Assembly: GCA_033026295.1 (NCBI GenBank) | Contig: CM065182.1 | Coordinates: 434,001 to 498,000, forward strand | Length of the DNA stretch: 64,000 nt | Direction: 5' to 3' | From: Channa striata | Lineage: Eukaryota; Chordata; Actinopteri; Anabantiformes; Channidae | Part shown: in pieces, positions 44,307 through 55,545 of the stretch | How the letters are laid out: each line of letters begins with the position of its first letter | Numbering within the stretch: the stretch's first letter is position 1 | The notes under the pieces: model-generated | The model's database searches: none | The model's input: only the letters and a program-made list of their open reading frames with translations | Told to the model about the DNA's origin: nothing | Made by a program: the position numbers and the translations under genes

Positions 44307-46940
44307 ATGTCCAAGGTCACCTCGCGGCTTCACCACGCGTCTCTGGTCGAGAACAAGTCGTCCAACATGTTGCTGACACAGTCGCCTTGCATTATACAGA
44401 TTTTATCTTTGAGACCAGGATGGACAGAAGCGCCTCTTTGTCTGAAGGTGCAGGTGAGATACAGAACAACATTTAATCACACAACCCCTGTCGTTGGAAG
44501 GATCCGTAACAGCTGCGTACCTGCATCAGGTATGTTCATTCAATCAGAAACTGGAAGACACTACGATGGGAGTGTGAGTTGAGTGAACACACGTGGTCGA
44601 GGTGACGACCTCTGGGTAATACCGGGAAAGTTGAAAGACAACATGTTCTCCGATGTTTTATCTTCACTGTCCTTCAAGACCACAGCTGGCTGTGACTGAG
44701 CTGGTGGAGAGCCGCACTTTCCTGCCCGGAGGCCGTGTAAGTGTGTGATCAAGAACACTTGGTACGCGCTGTCGCTCGCTCACTTCATGAAACATTTGGC
44801 AGATTCTAAAATAAAGAATAAATATGTCGATCCAACATGTCAATATGGCACAATTAACACACAATCATGAACAAAATGCGGCAGTAACTTCTCAGTGTCA
44901 GCTTTATTAAAAATATAAATTTTGATATTTAAGTTTAGTTTTTGGTGTTTGATTGCAGTAGAAACTGTCCCCAAACCTCAGCTTATGTGGGAAATAATCA
45001 CCTTGATTAAAAGACCATTAATCCAGCACATCCATCTGTCCACGTCCTCTACATGTCCGCCAGGTGTCAGTATGACATCACTATGACTGAATACTGGGAT
45101 CACTGGGCGTTTGAGCTGTGTGTGTGTGTCTGCATCTCCTGCTGCGTGCTAACTGGACTCCCAAATTCCATTGGGGGCTGTCTTTACCTGGACTCACCTC
45201 ATTAAGAACAGTGCATGGAATATTCCGTAGCCTGTTCACCAGCAGCCCCGACGTCTCTGGTCGACGGTAAATGTTGGAAATGTTTCCAGAGCTGCAGCCT
45301 GAGTCTCCACAGGAGCTCAGCACATCATCAGCTGTATATCAGGCCTAATGGCGGCAGTGTGTCTGCTCCACTGTGTCCACAAACCTCATCAGAAGGACTT
45401 TGTCAGATTAATCCATGGCTGAAAATAGTCCCCAACAATCAGAGTTTCCTGCTGCTTCAGGCCTTTTCTTTCTAAAGATCACTTCCTGTCACAGCTGGAC
45501 TCCAGCCACTCACCTTCCAGGACACTGAAAAGTTGTCTGTCTGAGGTGCTGCCTGGAACCACATGCTGCAAAGTTTAAGGGTTTCCTGTTTGTTTCCATC
45601 AGTTCTCTGACATGTGCACGTGACGACGATGATGGGACGACGCGTCTTCTGCTGCTGCTGATAAGGAACCAAAAGCAATCGTTACACTTTGCACACTTTG
45701 ATTGGCTTTCGTTAATTCCCTCACAGCCAATAAGCTTCTCTGTATGGGCTGCTCGAGTTGCGTCCACATTTGATGGTCATTTGAAAGCCCCATAATCCTC
45801 TGAGAGGGTGAAGTGTCTGCCTTGCAAACACAAAAAGCTTCTTTTTTCTCCTTCCTGTGTCAGTTTTCCTCTTCTCTGACTTATTCAACAGATGTTTTCT
45901 ATAATTCCTCCTTAAATCGTCCGTCTGCCTCCGCTGCTCTAATCCCTCCACACAAACCCGAGCCGCTCGTTCTGTGTGTGCGTCTGGCCGCCTCGGCAGG
46001 AAGTGCTCAAGTTCAGCTAGAAGGAAGGAGCTTCGGACGTGTATGGGTGTGGTCAGCCACAGGTCAGAAACCTCCGCCTAAGGTTAAAGGTCGACCTTCT
46101 CGTCTCTGTCAGTGATTAGTTTTGGTCTGTGGGTAAAAACGTTTGCAGCATTAGTTGCATACAGGACACACAAGCGGGTTGTTCACTAATTGCAGCGTCA
46201 CTGGTTCGATCCATGTTTTCTCTGGTTAAATTGTCAAAGTGTCCCTGTTCTTGCCTATGTGGCTTCTGAATATTTGTGGAAAATGACTTGTGTGTCGGAG
46301 ATCAATGGACGTTTATGGTGCAAGTTTAGCTCAGCTAATCAGCACAGATTGATGCGCTTTGACGAGGCAGATAAGAAATAAGCTAGTGTCCGTTTACGAC
46401 ACCACGTCTACAAAACGCTTTGTCCCTTTCTTATTGTGACCTGACAAAGTTAGTGACAGTAATAAACTCATTGAGGAGACGGATTATTTAGTCAGACTAC
46501 GGCCTGTTTAACCACAGCTGGAGATGGTTGGGCCTTTAGATTCTGCAGAATACTGAATGGAGGCAGTTGCCATCACTGCTCTGACAGAGAGCTTTAGATG
46601 TTGGACTGTTCAACGTTTTTTAATGTAGACCACTGTGTGTGTGTGTGTGTGTTTGAAGGAATGTTAGCTGATGAGATGATGAGATCTCACCCTTTAACTG
46701 AATCTGATGTCTCTTCAGTTACAGGACACATACACGTTACTGTTTCAACGCGCCGCCATCGTACGGACCATCACCTCGGCTCTGAAATGTTTGTGTGTTA
46801 ACACGCTGAAGTTTCAGTGTGAAAGAAACTCGCTTCAGTTGTGAAGATTAATCTGGTGTTTTGTCTGAAGCCCCTGAGGGACCTGCTCCTCTTCCTCTCT
46901 GCTGTTCTTCTGGAAGCTTCCGCCAGGACGAGCAGCAGTA

Positions 46941-47150
46941 ATGGGCCACAAACTGCTAATCAGGGCTTTTCTGGGGCTAATTGTGGGCTTTGTTTTGGCC
47001 CCGTCTGTCTTTTCTCACAGCCGGGGGAGTAATGAGGTGTTGCGTGGTATGATGTGCCCCTCAGGACAGAAAGCCGTTCAACGAAAGGTCCCGAGAGCTC
47101 GTAAAAGGCAAAAGCTAATGGGAAGAAACGAGGACGAAAAGGAAAAATGA
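46941..47150 (+). CDS. Possible small secreted protein ORF (unconfirmed)
   Basis: A 69-codon ORF begins MGHKLLIRAFLGLIVGF and continues to a small-residue site (VFS) that looks like a signal peptidase site. A basic segment (RKVPRARKRQK) and an acidic/basic tail follow. The ATG has a fair context (G at -3, G at +4). No family is recognised, no introns or TATA box were identified, and similar frames arise by chance in 7 kb of intergenic DNA. It is listed as a candidate only. Confidence 0.15.
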   Translation: MGHKLLIRAFLGLIVGFVLAPSVFSHSRGSNEVLRGMMCPSGQKAVQRKVPRARKRQKLMGRNEDEKEK

Positions 47151-49445
47151 GGTGGAAAGAACAGAGAGTGTGACAGAGATAAAGGCTGTTTGTGCCAGAA
47201 AAGTTTCAGAGAGAAGTGGAAACTAAGACACTGTGCCAACAGATGGATCGATAAAGCAACAAAAAAGGAAGAAAAGTGAAAGAATCGGAGTGTGTATGTG
47301 AGGCCGAAGGAAACGCCTCCGCTTGGTCGTAAGTCGGTCTGCAGCCTCACAATCGGAATCTGCTTGAACCCAGTCTGAGGGCAGCAACAGCTCTGAATTC
47401 AGAGTCTCAGCTTCGATGTCCTGGTGTTCACACCTTAACGCATGACATTCTTTGTGGTTAGCCGTCCATGTCTCAAGTGATCAAAAGTATTGGAACAAAC
47501 GTAGTTTACAAAGTCAGTACAACTTTGACTGAAATCGTTCGCTTGCAGGAACTGCACTAAGGTTGTGACTCACTCAATCACCAAACTGTTTTACTTCGAT
47601 GCTTCTCCAGCTTCTCTACTGTCGCCTCCTTCACTTCTGGTTTTGGTTTCAGTCTCCTCTCCACTTGACTTCAGATCAGTCTAAAAACGCTTTACACTTC
47701 CCTCTGAAAATCATCAACTTGCTGCAGAAGGTTTGATGATCCACAGAAATGTGGAAACCTAAGCGGGAAAATGTAATGAAATGTGTTAAAATATAAAATG
47801 ATAAAAGATAATCAATGCAAATACAATCCAGATTTCAGTCAGTCTATTTTTCTTAGATCTGGGTGAGGTGATGGTGGGTGGTATTTTCTGCGGGGAGCTT
47901 CTCTTCACATTTTCATTTCCCTGCTGAGATTCCTCGGACCGTTCTGTCGGTCGACTCTGCAGTGGACTGTCATTGAAAGGTGCGTTTCTGTTAACGGACG
48001 TTTCAGCGGCTTTTCTTTCAGGGCCAGAGAAGCTTTAACAGTCGTCGTGTCAGTCTGCAGACATCATCTCTGCACTTAGTGTCATTTCTGCCAATTGGTC
48101 ACAGCACATAATGTCCCATAATTAAAGCGCTTCATCCGACGGAGCGCTGCTGTCCACAGAGGAGACGCTGAAAAGACTGGAGAGATTTTAAGCTGGAAAT
48201 GGAGCAAAATCTGATTTAGTTTCCCAGCTGGTGTCACCCTGCGGCTTCAGAGATAACAAATAATTTCATAATGCTTCAAAACATGATGGATAAGGAGGAT
48301 ATACAGCAGATTTACACACAGCTGCAGGAATGATTCACTTTATCATTCATCACTGAATTTAAACCCAATTTTCTGAAGCTGAAAACTTATGATTGTGCCG
48401 TTTTCCTGAAGGAACTCAGTTTATCACACACCTCATTTAGCATCATCACCGCTTCTAGCTGCTGTTTCTCACTGGATACAATTCATGTTAGATTGGACAA
48501 AAAGGCTCCAAACGTCAGGATGATGTCATAGTTTTTATTAAATGCAGTCACTGATGGATGTAATTTAAAGTTTAAACTGATAAATCAAAAAAACAAAACA
48601 AACAGGCAGGTGAAACTCGGCACGTGTCATTCATATCATACAAACATGAGCACATTATTCCTGACGTTTGTTGAGTTTTAAAGTAGAAAAAGTTCACGTG
48701 TGGTGCTGCTTCGTCACGTGTTCAGTCCAGAAAACGCAGAGGATAAATTACAGGAGCAATTGGAGAAACGTGACATCTTCAGCAGAGCAGAACCATGTTG
48801 GACTCGTCACGTTAACCACAGGCTGGGGCAGCACGGACGGAATTCACTGAAAGGATCCGAGCAGCAGAACCAGCAGAGACTCACACACGTGCATTAACTT
48901 CGTGTCTTCAGCGACATTTAGAGAAAAAAAACAACACACATCTTCAACACTTTGACAACACAAATGCAAAAGTGAAACACTACATGTTCTTGCACAGTCC
49001 GTCTTTGCCATCAGTGGTGAAGAACATGTTCACTGCTTCTTTAGATCGTCGCTAACACTCACCTGTGGTGAACTGTTCACATTTCTTGCAGCTTTATTCT
49101 GAGACAGACAAGACAATCCAGGACGCAACCGAGGCTAAGCCGACAATTCACTGGCGTTTTGTGTTTGCACGTGGATTAATGTACCGATAATTTGGAAAAT
49201 AAGGAAAGGTTTGTTCAAAAGGATCTGAGGTAAAGAAGAACCTTGACACCATGTGACCATGTGACTCACATTTTCGTCCACTGAATTCTTGGCGTTCCTA
49301 CAGGACAAAACAGCTCTAACTTTCATACACATGCTTCCTTATTAGTCCTTAGACCATGAACTGAAATAAGTAGGACATTGTCCTGATGTCTCTGGAGCTT
49401 CCGTGCTAATAGTCAGGACGTATGTGGAGCTTCAGGTGGATGATG

Positions 49446-49498
49446 GGAGGGGGGGGTGGGGGTGGGGGTGGGGGGGGGTGGGGGTGGGGGTTGGGGGT
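49446..49498 (+). repeat. G-rich tract, potential G-quadruplex
   Basis: Eight or more runs of three to nine G separated by single T or TT. On the minus strand, the gria1 sense, it is C-rich. It lies about 1.15 kb beyond the gria1 stop codon. Confidence 0.85.
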
Positions 49499-50637
49499 TG
49501 TTACCGCACAGTGAGACTTGAAAAAATCATGCCAGTAAATGGTCAAATAATGAAGAACTGCTTGATCTGAACCAGACGTGTGAGATCAGAGTCATTGGTG
49601 GGACTGCTGCTCTTCATGCGCTGACCCATCGTTCGTGTTTTTAAGCGTGTGCCGTCCAGGAACAGCGGTTGGAAAACGCTAAAGGCTATTTTACATACAA
49701 AATTATTTTAAAAAATGCAAATACCAACAGTGAAAACCAAATAAATAAAGCAAACCAATTTTCCAGTTTTCTCCATCACTGTGATCATGTGACATCCATA
49801 TACATTCGACACAAAAACACAATTTGAATAGTATAAAAAAGTATTTTGTGCCCAGAATGCTGCATGTCTTCACACTTCACCTGTAGGTTTCTGATGATCA
49901 TTATTACGGTGGAGGCATGTTCAGGAGTGAGGAAGAGGAGAAGTGAAGGAGCGATGGGGAAAGGGAGAGGTGACGTTTAATGCAGTTAAAAAAACAAATT
50001 CCTCCTCTGTTCCCCTCCATCGGATTTATTGCAGAGGAGGAGTTTTCTTTAAGACAGCGCTCGGAGAAAAATTTGCAGAGTTTTTGAAGCCCACTTGCTC
50101 GTCTTGCAGGAGCTCTCCATCGATTCAGTCCAGCCAGGGTGGACACGAACACTCCTCCTGTCTGTCGGTCACGTGTCCCCTCTTCTTTTCCTGTCCTCCA
50201 TTCTCTCTTTGGTCCCTTGTATCTGCACTTTTTCCTCCTTCCTTCTACTTTAACATCTCCTCCTGTTTTCCTCCTCCCGACCTACTCTTCCTCCCCATTT
50301 CCTTTCACACTTTGCTCCCCGTCGTTTCCTCTTTCCTCCACTTCATCATCCATCCTTCCTTCACCTCTTTTTCCGTCTCCTGCTATTTTCATATTTCAAT
50401 TTATCGTCATGATCCTCTTTTCTTATTTTCTTTCTCCCTCCACCCCTCGTCTCTTCTCTCCACACTTCCTCCATCTCTTTCGTCTTCCCTTGTTTTGACT
50501 CTCGCCTTTTCTTCTTATTTACCCATTTCTCCTACCTCCCTGCCCACTCCATCCTTCCCTCTCCTTACGTTGTTAACACACAGACCGACAGGTGGACAGG
50601 AACGAGTGTTCTGTCCAATCACGAGCCTCTGTTTTGA

Positions 50638-50862
50638 TCACATGCCCGTGGACGACAGCCCCAGGCCAGCTGCCTTACTCATGCAGGGTAAACCCTGAGC
50701 TCCGGCTTTTGGAAAATCTTGCACCCCCACGCGGCCGTTCTCTCCTCCGAGCCCTGACCCTCCAGCTCCTCCTAACCCGCCGACTCCCATCATTCCCCCG
50801 CCTCCGCCGCCGCCCGCCATCCCACCGAGGCTTGTGCTCCTCATGGCGGCATCAATAAGCTC
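50638..50862 (-). CDS. gria1: AMPA receptor subunit GluA1, last coding exon (C-tail)
   Basis: On the minus strand, acceptor CCCCTCACAG is followed by codons ELIDAAMRSTSLGG, a long Gly-rich stretch, then GENGRVGVQDFPK, LPCMSK and the terminal SSTGM before TGA. This matches the layout of the GluA1 cytoplasmic tail (SINEAIRTSTL, then GENGRV, DFPK, PCMS and a PDZ-ligand end), which distinguishes GluA1 from GluA2-4. An alternative acceptor at 50881-50882 would add six codons (LPPPSQ) in frame. The end STGM fits a class I PDZ ligand (T at -2). The Gly-rich segment looks longer than the mammalian one. The 3' UTR continues to lower coordinates. Confidence 0.85.
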   Translation of the reverse strand, partial: ELIDAAMRSTSLGGMAGGGGGGGMMGVGGLGGAGGSGLGGENGRVGVQDFPKAGAQGLPCMSKAAGLGLSSTGM

Positions 50863-53800
50863 CTGTGAGGGGGGAGGAAGCTGAATTATTTACATGAATA
50901 GCTTTTTCAAGCATAGAAATGTTAATACCTACAACTGAACCTGATACCTCACGAATACAGTTTTAAATGAAAAGCCTGTTCGTGGTTCACTGAAGACATC
51001 TGGGTACGAGATGAGTTTCAGCTTTTATTTCACACATACGTGTTAAAAACATAGAACATAAGCGCTTTTGGAAGAGATCCTCGATTACTCTGGTAACCAG
51101 TGCACTCGACGTTCAGCAGAGGAGAGAGTGAATTCTCCACCTCACTCAATTTGGAAACCTGACTCTCAGATTTTTGGAAACAGTCGTTTGTTTCTGGGTG
51201 TGTCGCTGCAGGGGGAGACAGGAAAACACACACAGCACAAATTCAACTGAAGAACGACCGGCAACAGAAAACCACTTTCTAGGAGGCGCTTTGTGTTCAT
51301 TTCAATTGTTTGGACTTGATCATATGTTATCATCTCTTGCTCAGTCTGTGTACACATGGCTGAGAAACTGACCGGTTCCAGGACGAATGTACCTGGGGAG
51401 ATGAGCTTTGCCTAAATGATGGACACCAGATTTCCAGGTAGTTCGACTCATGAGCAGATTCTTTCTTCCTCCACACTTTGGTCTTTTCCTCACTTTAGAA
51501 GAAGGTCATCTCGGTTTCATCACTCCATAAAAGCTGATCATAAATGTTTGTGTTTATTCTTCTTCTTCCATCTTGTGGTACGGCCTTTCTGCTGACGACG
51601 TGTTGGTTCTGACACCGTCCTGCTCTTCACAGGCTGGTGCCGTCATTGAATGTTGGTTGTGGCTGTTCTTCACACCTCTTACAATCATTTTGTTACGGTT
51701 CCGTAACTGACCTGTTTTGTCAGTCTGGGACTTTTCTGAGTTCTCTGTCAGAAGCTCATTCTTCACCACACACCCACCACCTGATTACTGGTGCTACTGT
51801 AATTTTTTTTTTTTCTGAATTCCAAAAATATGTACAGATGTTTGGTCCTAGAAAACAAGATAATGAGATTCTATTGAAGTGCAAGTCTCACTGAATATAA
51901 GGGTTAATGTGTACTGGACTGAGTTATGACTCGCAGAAGGAACGTGATTCTTGATACTAATGGCTTGAAATAGCCTCGCGCTTTGAAGGCTTCTGAGCAA
52001 ACTGCTGAATTTCAGGAGTGAGTGCGTGTGTGTGCACATTCGTTAACACTTGAAGTTGTGTTTGAGGAGCAGGGTAACGCTCTCTCTGTCTTGGTGTCTC
52101 CTCTGAGCGAAACTAATGATGTGGAACCAGAGTTAATATCCTGTGCCGGGCCTCTGAGGCTCCCTCGCTCCCTCGCTGTTTGTCGCGTGGCATCAACAGT
52201 CGTCAGGCAGATTGGAACAAATAAATCCCAGGTTTATTCATTCACCGAGCCGCTGTGACACACACGCCACCTCAGAGTGAGCGTTCCCACATGTGATCAA
52301 CACAGTCAGGCGCTCCGCTTCCTCCTCCTGCTTTCACCTCCACAGCAGGAGTTTACAGCTTTCACTCCACCGAGTCCTCCTCCAAACACTGAGCAGCGGA
52401 TGCCCTGTATCTCTGGCTCGTCACGCTGCCTGTGATTGAGGGTTTGTGTTGCAGCAAGTCTACGTGTGCTGTCACAACACAAGAGCGCGGCATCTGTCGC
52501 TCCACAAAGTCTATCAGTGTCGCTGCCCGCGGGCGGAACAGCCACCTGTTCCAACATCACACAGCACGTTTGTGATCAGCGTTCCAACGTGTGTTCGTTT
52601 TCCATCACAACCACAGGCTAAATGCTGGGATACAATCACTCAGAAGTGTTCACGGCCTGTCGCAGTATCGACGGATCCTGTGTGTGCCGCAGTGCTCGCC
52701 GAACACATCCACCTCTGCAGCAGGTACGTGCAGCGTAAGAATGCTCTGCACGCCCCTCCGTCTGCTGCGAGTGATGAAATGTGGTGTCACTGCTGCCTTC
52801 AGATGGGCTTTAAAGTTCCTTTCTGTGCTCAGCAGCACATGTGAAGAGAATAACACAGGTCCAGCAGCGAGGAGACTCACGGACGGCTGCTCCTGCTGTG
52901 CAGAAAATGGCTCTAATGACGCGTTGGTTCCTTCTGAGTGGCCCATCAAAGTCTGTAACGAGCTGACCGCCGTTTAATCACGCACACGCTGGCGATGAAG
53001 ACGAGCTTGATAGCAGAGTGTCACGTAAGCACAACTACGCTGCTGCTCTTTCAAATAGCAGGAATGTTGGTGCTGCTGTTACTCTAATCCATAAAGAACT
53101 CGAGGGCTCCGCCGGATGCAGCCCGGCTGAACGTGTCTCGCTCTTTGGTGGATCAGGACAACGGTCACGCGTCTTTGTATTAGTATTTATCCAGGATGAG
53201 TTAGTCATATAAAATCTTTTACTGAGAGATTAAGATGGAAGAACTGAAATACAGAGATGCACATGCAGGACTCGTGTAGTCCACAACTACAGTACGGGCA
53301 ACGTGAATTTACATCACGCCGTGTCAGGTGTTGGGGACTCGACCATCATTTTGTAGTCTAGGATTTTTGTTGCCTGCTGCAGTGGTTAGAATGAGTTAAC
53401 TGTACATCTTTTGTTTGGCTAAAATATTATTTAACGTCATATTTCACTGCTGAAAAGCGAGTTGTTTATATAAATTGGACATGTTTTTAGCTGAAATGTC
53501 TAAAAACTTTTAAAACTGATGGAGAATTAGATCTTAGAGTTCGCTGACAACGGATGATGGGCGCTAGAGGTTGTGGCTGAAATTTCAACACGTGGAGAGT
53601 GACGTAACACGGGAAAAACCTACGAGTTCGTGGCTCACACTTCAGACCAGTATACTTTCAACAGATTAGTAGGGTAAAAAAACTAAAAGAAACTGCCGTT
53701 CCTTCTACCGCTGCTTCCCGGACACCGAGCGGACTCACTCAATACTGTCGCTCAGTCATTAGTTTGTCTAAAATGACTCTTGTGGCTTTTAAACCTGCCA

Positions 53801-55410
53801 TTTATCCAACTGTATTTCCTGTATGATTGAAGGCTTCACGTGCATCAACTGCAGCCAGTTCCACAGCTGCTGCAGCAGGACCATCTTCCTCCCAGCAAAA
53901 CAACAAGTATGTGTGAACTCAGCTGACTTCCACAAGTTCAGGTGGTAATTCAGGAACAATTCAAGAAAATGATGTTTGCAATTATATTATGTTTTGAGTG
54001 TTTGAATGAAAGCGGCTCTTTTCTATAAGCTGCTGGGTGCCCCGAATTTTAACAAATTGTTTTTTTTGCAAATGTAGTCAGTGTTAATTTAGCTTTACAG
54101 GTTTTGAAAATGCAGCTTGTTTTTGTCTTTTTGTTCTGTTTTTCGGAGAACCATGATTCAATCAGTTGTTCTGCAAAAGGTCCAACCAGTGGGTGTTGGA
54201 CATGCCTCACACTACACAATTCATGGACAAACTTGTCCAAAGTGTTTCAGACAGACGGCGGGATCCAGCAGTCCCATGCAAGGGATCGAAACCTAAAGCT
54301 GCCCTTCACTAGCCTGGTCTACCGGGTTAGGGTTAAGGCGAGCGCTCCTCCGTCCATCTGTGGTCCAAAACTGTGATGGTCCGTAACATACATATTTCCC
54401 CCTCAGCCTGAGAAACTGGCAGCGGTGAAACAAGTTGCGGCACAGAGATTCCAGGTGTGTTTCCATCGGCACACATTTACTGCAGAGACACCACCAGCTG
54501 TCCCTGCACACAGCTGTTCCTCCCTCATAATAATCTATAGCAGGACCTACGGCCATTGAATATTAGAGATGCATGTGTACGCGAGGATAAAATATGGCCG
54601 AGTGATCAGTGGAGCTGCAGCAGGTTTGGATCCGCCTCCCTAACACTCTCCTGGTTTTTGCTGTACCTGCCCCCAGGTACAGTCAGGCTGAGAGGTGTGT
54701 GAGGCCACAGCAGGGCAGCTGAGAATGAGGTGATTTACATCATCTTCAACTGGGCTGGAGGATACATGCAGAGGAATTAATTGCAATTTCTCTGTATAGA
54801 AAAATATGGAGGAAGAGTGTCTCTTCATTCTTAAATACTCGCTGACTTTCTTTTGGTCAACCCCCCATTGGAAATTGGTGAACGCCTTTAAATCAGCCAA
54901 ATCTGATGGAGATGAAGAGATGTAGAGGAAACCCCACCTGAAGAAACTGAATCACAATAGTGAGCAACAGTGTTTTAAAAAACTGATAATAAATAAACTA
55001 TTTTCCATTGGCTCAGTGCAAAATCTGTTAATTCACAATCCAGCCAAATGTGAGGCCGGAATATTTTAATATATTGACTAATGCCACACCAATTACAAAC
55101 TCATACAGCCGTAAACACTGTTTGGCGGCTCGTCTTCTGAATTACCTTCACATCTGATGTTTGTGTTGCTACACTCGCTCAGATGATTAAAAAAAAGTGA
55201 GAAAGGCCCCAGTCTTCTAAATTACTCTACACATATACAGTAACAGTGTCCGTGTACTTGCGGATGTGAACGCTGCTGTAAAGGACGTGCTGTGTCGGCC
55301 ACTTCACTGCTATGACGCTGGCCCAACAACAGCGTGATGTCTGCCAGCGTATCGCCCATCAGCCCATCTCCAACTTATTCCAACAGATGGCTGACTGAAT
55401 CTGGACTCAC
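50863..55410 (-). other. gria1 intron before the C-tail exon
   Basis: About 4.5 kb. It holds copy B of the interspersed repeat (53985-54892) and, near 51240-51700, sequence with the feel of a decayed transposon, which could not be assigned. No independent gene is recognised. Confidence 0.6.
53985..54892 (-). mobile_element. Unclassified interspersed repeat, copy B
   Basis: Inverted relative to copy A at 36852-37455. The strongest matches are 54000-54200 to 37430-37265 and 54530-54890 to 37205-36865. The intervening ~320 bases are unique to this copy. Its minus-strand start reads TTAAAGGCGTTCACC, like copy A. No coding sequence was recognised in it. Confidence 0.7.
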
Positions 55411-55545
55411 CTTCATCCTTCGTGACTCAATCCGGGATTTGTAGCAGAACTCGACCAGCGCCACAAGCATGGCCAGCCCCAGCCCACCAATGAGAATGTA
55501 AAACACCCCTGCCACATTGCTCAGACTAAGCGCGCTTGTCTTGTC
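55411..55545 (-). CDS. gria1: AMPA receptor subunit GluA1, fourth membrane segment exon
   Basis: A minus-strand exon of 135 bases (45 codons), flanked by acceptor GCTGACAG and donor GTGAGTCC. It encodes DKTSALSLSNVAGVFYILIG followed by GLGLAMLVALVEFCYKSR and IESRRMK. This is the nearly invariant M4 segment and juxtamembrane region of AMPA receptors. It was too short to stand out as an open frame. Phase 0 at both ends matches its neighbours. Confidence 0.97.

Larger units (their letters stand above)
43420..50637. other. Intergenic DNA grading into the gria1 3' UTR
   Basis: No confident gene is present. The right-hand 1-2 kb is probably gria1 3' UTR (minus strand), with a purine-rich mRNA-sense tract at 50150-50580. 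Notable items are a near-perfect 30-bp hairpin (44235-44306), a small ORF with a signal-peptide-like start (46941-47150), a tRNA B-box-like word near 46202, a TG run at about 46633-46651 and a G-rich tract at 49446-49498. The 251-codon frame at 49943-50698 is an artefact of the pyrimidine-rich strand. Confidence 0.55.

Noticed and set aside
49943..50698. 251-codon plus-strand ORF as a gene
   Set aside because: Composition is an extended pyrimidine-rich tract with low-complexity Ser/Pro/Leu/Phe codons. It overlaps the antisense gria1 last exon and has no domain or splice support.
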